From NCBI GenBank assembly GCA_021234155.1, contig JAJEKV010000105.1, positions 3,456,937 through 3,520,936 on the forward strand: a stretch of 64,000 nucleotides of DNA, written 5' to 3'. A program made the position numbers and the translations under genes. This DNA comes from Isoetes taiwanensis (Eukaryota; Streptophyta; Lycopodiopsida; Isoetales; Isoetaceae). Numbering within the stretch: position 1 is the first letter of the stretch; each line of letters begins with the position of its first letter. Of this stretch, positions 62,201 to 64,000 are shown piece by piece. The notes beneath the pieces were generated by a model. The model ran no database searches and had not been told where the DNA came from. It worked only from the letters and a program-made list of their open reading frames with translations.

Positions 62201-64000
62201 AGTTCCAAAACTGAAACTACTGGATTAAGACGAAAGGAGGGTTCATATATCAACAAAAGTTTGCTTACTCTTGGAACTGTAAGTTCTCTATGTGTCATAA
62301 CACCCAAAATTAAGAATTTTGTACTTTAACTACCACAAGAGCAATAATCATCAGATGTCAGATAGCACGTCTCTTGGTCCTGACATGATGAATTATTATC
62401 TAATAAGAATTACATGTTGTTGAAAGTTTTAACATAATGTCTTTGAATTATTTAATATTAGGTTATATCAAAGCTCAGTGATGGAAGAGCTGCACACATA
62501 CCATATCGAGACTCAAAGTTAACAAGGCTTTTGCAGTCGTCTTTAAGTGGTCATGGCCGTATATCAGTAACTATCTCGGCCTTGCAATGCAGTCCTTTTC
62601 ATTTGTAGATGTATAATTCATTATTCTTGATGGGGTTCTCTCACTTCTTTCGAAACAGCTCATTTGTACCATCACGCCTGCATCAAGTAACATTGAAGAG
62701 ACAAATAACACATTAAAATTTGCTCAGAGGGCAAAGCGTGTGGAGATCTATGCTGCTCCAAATAGGGTGAGGCCCATATTGTATTGTCTCGTATTGCATC
62801 AAAATGGTATCTTTCATCAATATGCTAAATTGGCAATCGAATTTACTTTGTTCCTTCTGTCTACAGATCATGGATGAAAAATCCCTAATAAGGAAGTACC
62901 AGAAAGAGATTAGCATCTTGAAGCAGGAATTGGAACAACTAAAGAGGGGCATCTTTGGAAAACAGTTTCCCACATCTGGTCATGAGGATTTGTTCACATT
63001 ACGTCAGCAGGTACCCTGCAAACTAATCGGGGCTAAATATTGTGTACTTATAGGTCCAAAAAAGTCGTCGGTTCTGGTTGTTTGCACCACATCTGATAAT
63101 GTTTTTGTTATTATTAAACATGGAAGCTCGAGGCAGGTCAGGTGCAAATGCAATCAAGATTGGAAGAGGAAGAGCAAGCAAAAGCAGCTCTAATGGGCAG
63201 GATTCAGAGACTAACAAAACTCATACTTGTTTCAACAAAAAGTACGATTCCTGGTGGTTTCCAGCAGAAGCTGATAACAAATACGGCTCCTACTGGATCA
63301 CAACACCGCAGAAGGCATTCGCTTGGAGAGGAAGAGGTGTGTTTGAGATGTCCTTACCCGTAGATCTTATAAACAAACTTCATCTTGAGAATATGCTATT
63401 AATGCATGGAAGTTACTGATATTCCTCATGTCAAAAGCAGAGGACTGAAGACATGTTACTAAATCCAGAAAGTGGAAGCTCTTGTGGTGATCCACCCGTA
63501 GTCAATCCTTCCAATAACAACAATGTAGATGCTCTGGTTGACGTGAAACTCGGACAGCGGAGATCATTTAATTGGCGAGGGGATGAGAGTGCACTTTTTG
63601 AATCAACACAAGCAGGCGAGCTTTTCAGTGCAACCGCGGTCGGCCAACAGACATCTGCCGTAAGTTGTACTGTCAATCAAAATCTGCAAGTAGTGCCAAC
63701 TGAGCAGAATATACCTTCCCCATTACTCACAAGCTGAACTGATACCTTGATAGCAATTAACAGTATGCTACTTTTACAGGTGGAAGTTATAGCAGCAGAG
63801 CAGATGGATCTGCTTGGGGAGCAAGCAAAGATGCTTGCCGGCGAAATTGCACTGTGTAATAGCTCATTAAGAAGATTATCAGAACAACTCACAAACAGCC
63901 CGGATGATCCCCAACTTCAGGTAATTGACGTTTTTTTTCTTGTGAAGAGTAATCACGGAGTTAAAGATATACAATACCAATTTCTGTCCAGTCAAACAGA
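59293..64000 (+). CDS. kinesin-7 family motor protein (KIN-7), 3' end outside the window
   Basis: A microtubule plus-end motor of the plant KIN-7 group. Exons, all with GT-AG borders: 59293-59621, 59770-59867, 60197-60286, 60546-60598, 60662-60727, 60833-60886, 61047-61106, 61190-61268, 61429-61496, 62026-62088, 62174-62278, 62462-62566, 62659-62766, 62867-63010, 63127-63359, 63443-63659, 63780-63920, and 63992 onward. The first 17 sum to 671 codons with no stop. Residues 1-96 form a Ser-rich head; the motor runs from about 97 to 420 with [14 protein letters not shown]-loop GVTSSGKT (179-186), switch I SSRSH (290-294), switch II DLAGSE (324-329) and [11 protein letters not shown] neck and coiled coil follow ([20 protein letters not shown]), then [20 protein letters not shown] and [20 protein letters not shown], typical of MKRP/KIN-7D-like proteins. 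The Ser-rich head may act in organelle targeting (inference). All catalytic residues are intact, so the gene is probably functional. Confidence 0.95.
61617..61760 (-). mobile_element. non-LTR 3'-end relic in kinesin intron 9
   Basis: A (GAAA)n run is followed by TTTATTAGTGTCCACCGAAG and a GGGATCTCTAAGACC phrase. Read on the minus strand this resembles the 3' end of the insertion at 15,606-16,151 (TTCCGTGGACATTAAAAG plus a pyrimidine tail). It sits in the sense intron in antisense orientation; the right limit is unclear. Confidence 0.55.

Overview
This is a eukaryotic nuclear window, almost certainly from a land plant. It is AT-rich, its genes carry many short GT-AG introns, and nearly everything left of about 58.6 kb is layered transposable-element debris. 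The one clearly intact gene is a plant-type kinesin-7 motor at the right edge. Pieces of a PPR-repeat protein and of a NUP50-like Ran-binding nucleoporin also point to a plant. The PPR style and the unusual retroelements fit a seedless vascular plant such as a fern, but that is inference.

Left part (1-8.0 kb): a Ty3/gypsy chromodomain fragment at the window edge, an L1-type LINE 3' portion (2.9-4.6 kb, minus strand) and a broken LTR-retrotransposon gag/protease region (5.7-8.0 kb, minus strand).

Centre (8.0-43.0 kb): a nested stack. The outer layer is a tyrosine-recombinase retrotransposon of the DIRS/Ngaro class. It has gag with a zinc knuckle at 8.5-9.2 kb, RT/RNase H at 39.8-41.3 kb and a tyrosine recombinase at 41.4-42.1 kb. 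Its ends are split direct repeats in the order A1 ... B1-A2 ... B2, and each A copy carries a matched 11-bp inverted pair around a 12-bp spacer. About 28.6 kb with LTR-like direct repeats (10,998-39,625) separates its gag from its RT. The left part of that insert is non-coding tandem-repeat DNA with many small CACCC/GGGTG hairpins. Its right part holds a stack of same-orientation LINEs, several abutting (GA)n runs: LINE-A 17.8-21.95, LINE-B 21.95-26.5, LINE-C 26.5-28.0, LINE-D 28.1-29.1 and LINE-E about 34.2-37.3 kb. Between LINE-D and LINE-E lie the NUP50-like and PPR fragments.

Right-centre (43-58.6 kb): LTR remnants, a tRNA-Lys-like sequence, two more LINE relics, and a divergent pair of broken genes. 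The minus-strand member (46.7-49.6 kb) resembles multi-domain plant transposase proteins but lacks a visible catalytic core. The plus-strand member (51.3-54.5 kb) has two spliceable small introns and a possible Rossmann methyltransferase tail. Between them sit near-palindromic repeats of roughly 115-125 bp.

Right edge (58.6-64.0 kb): the kinesin-7 gene, with 17 complete exons and the start of an 18th, reading frame open throughout, running off the window. Among the TEs, the most unusual object is the split-repeat tyrosine-recombinase retroelement; the most coherent process is repeated LINE insertion beside (GA)n tracts.
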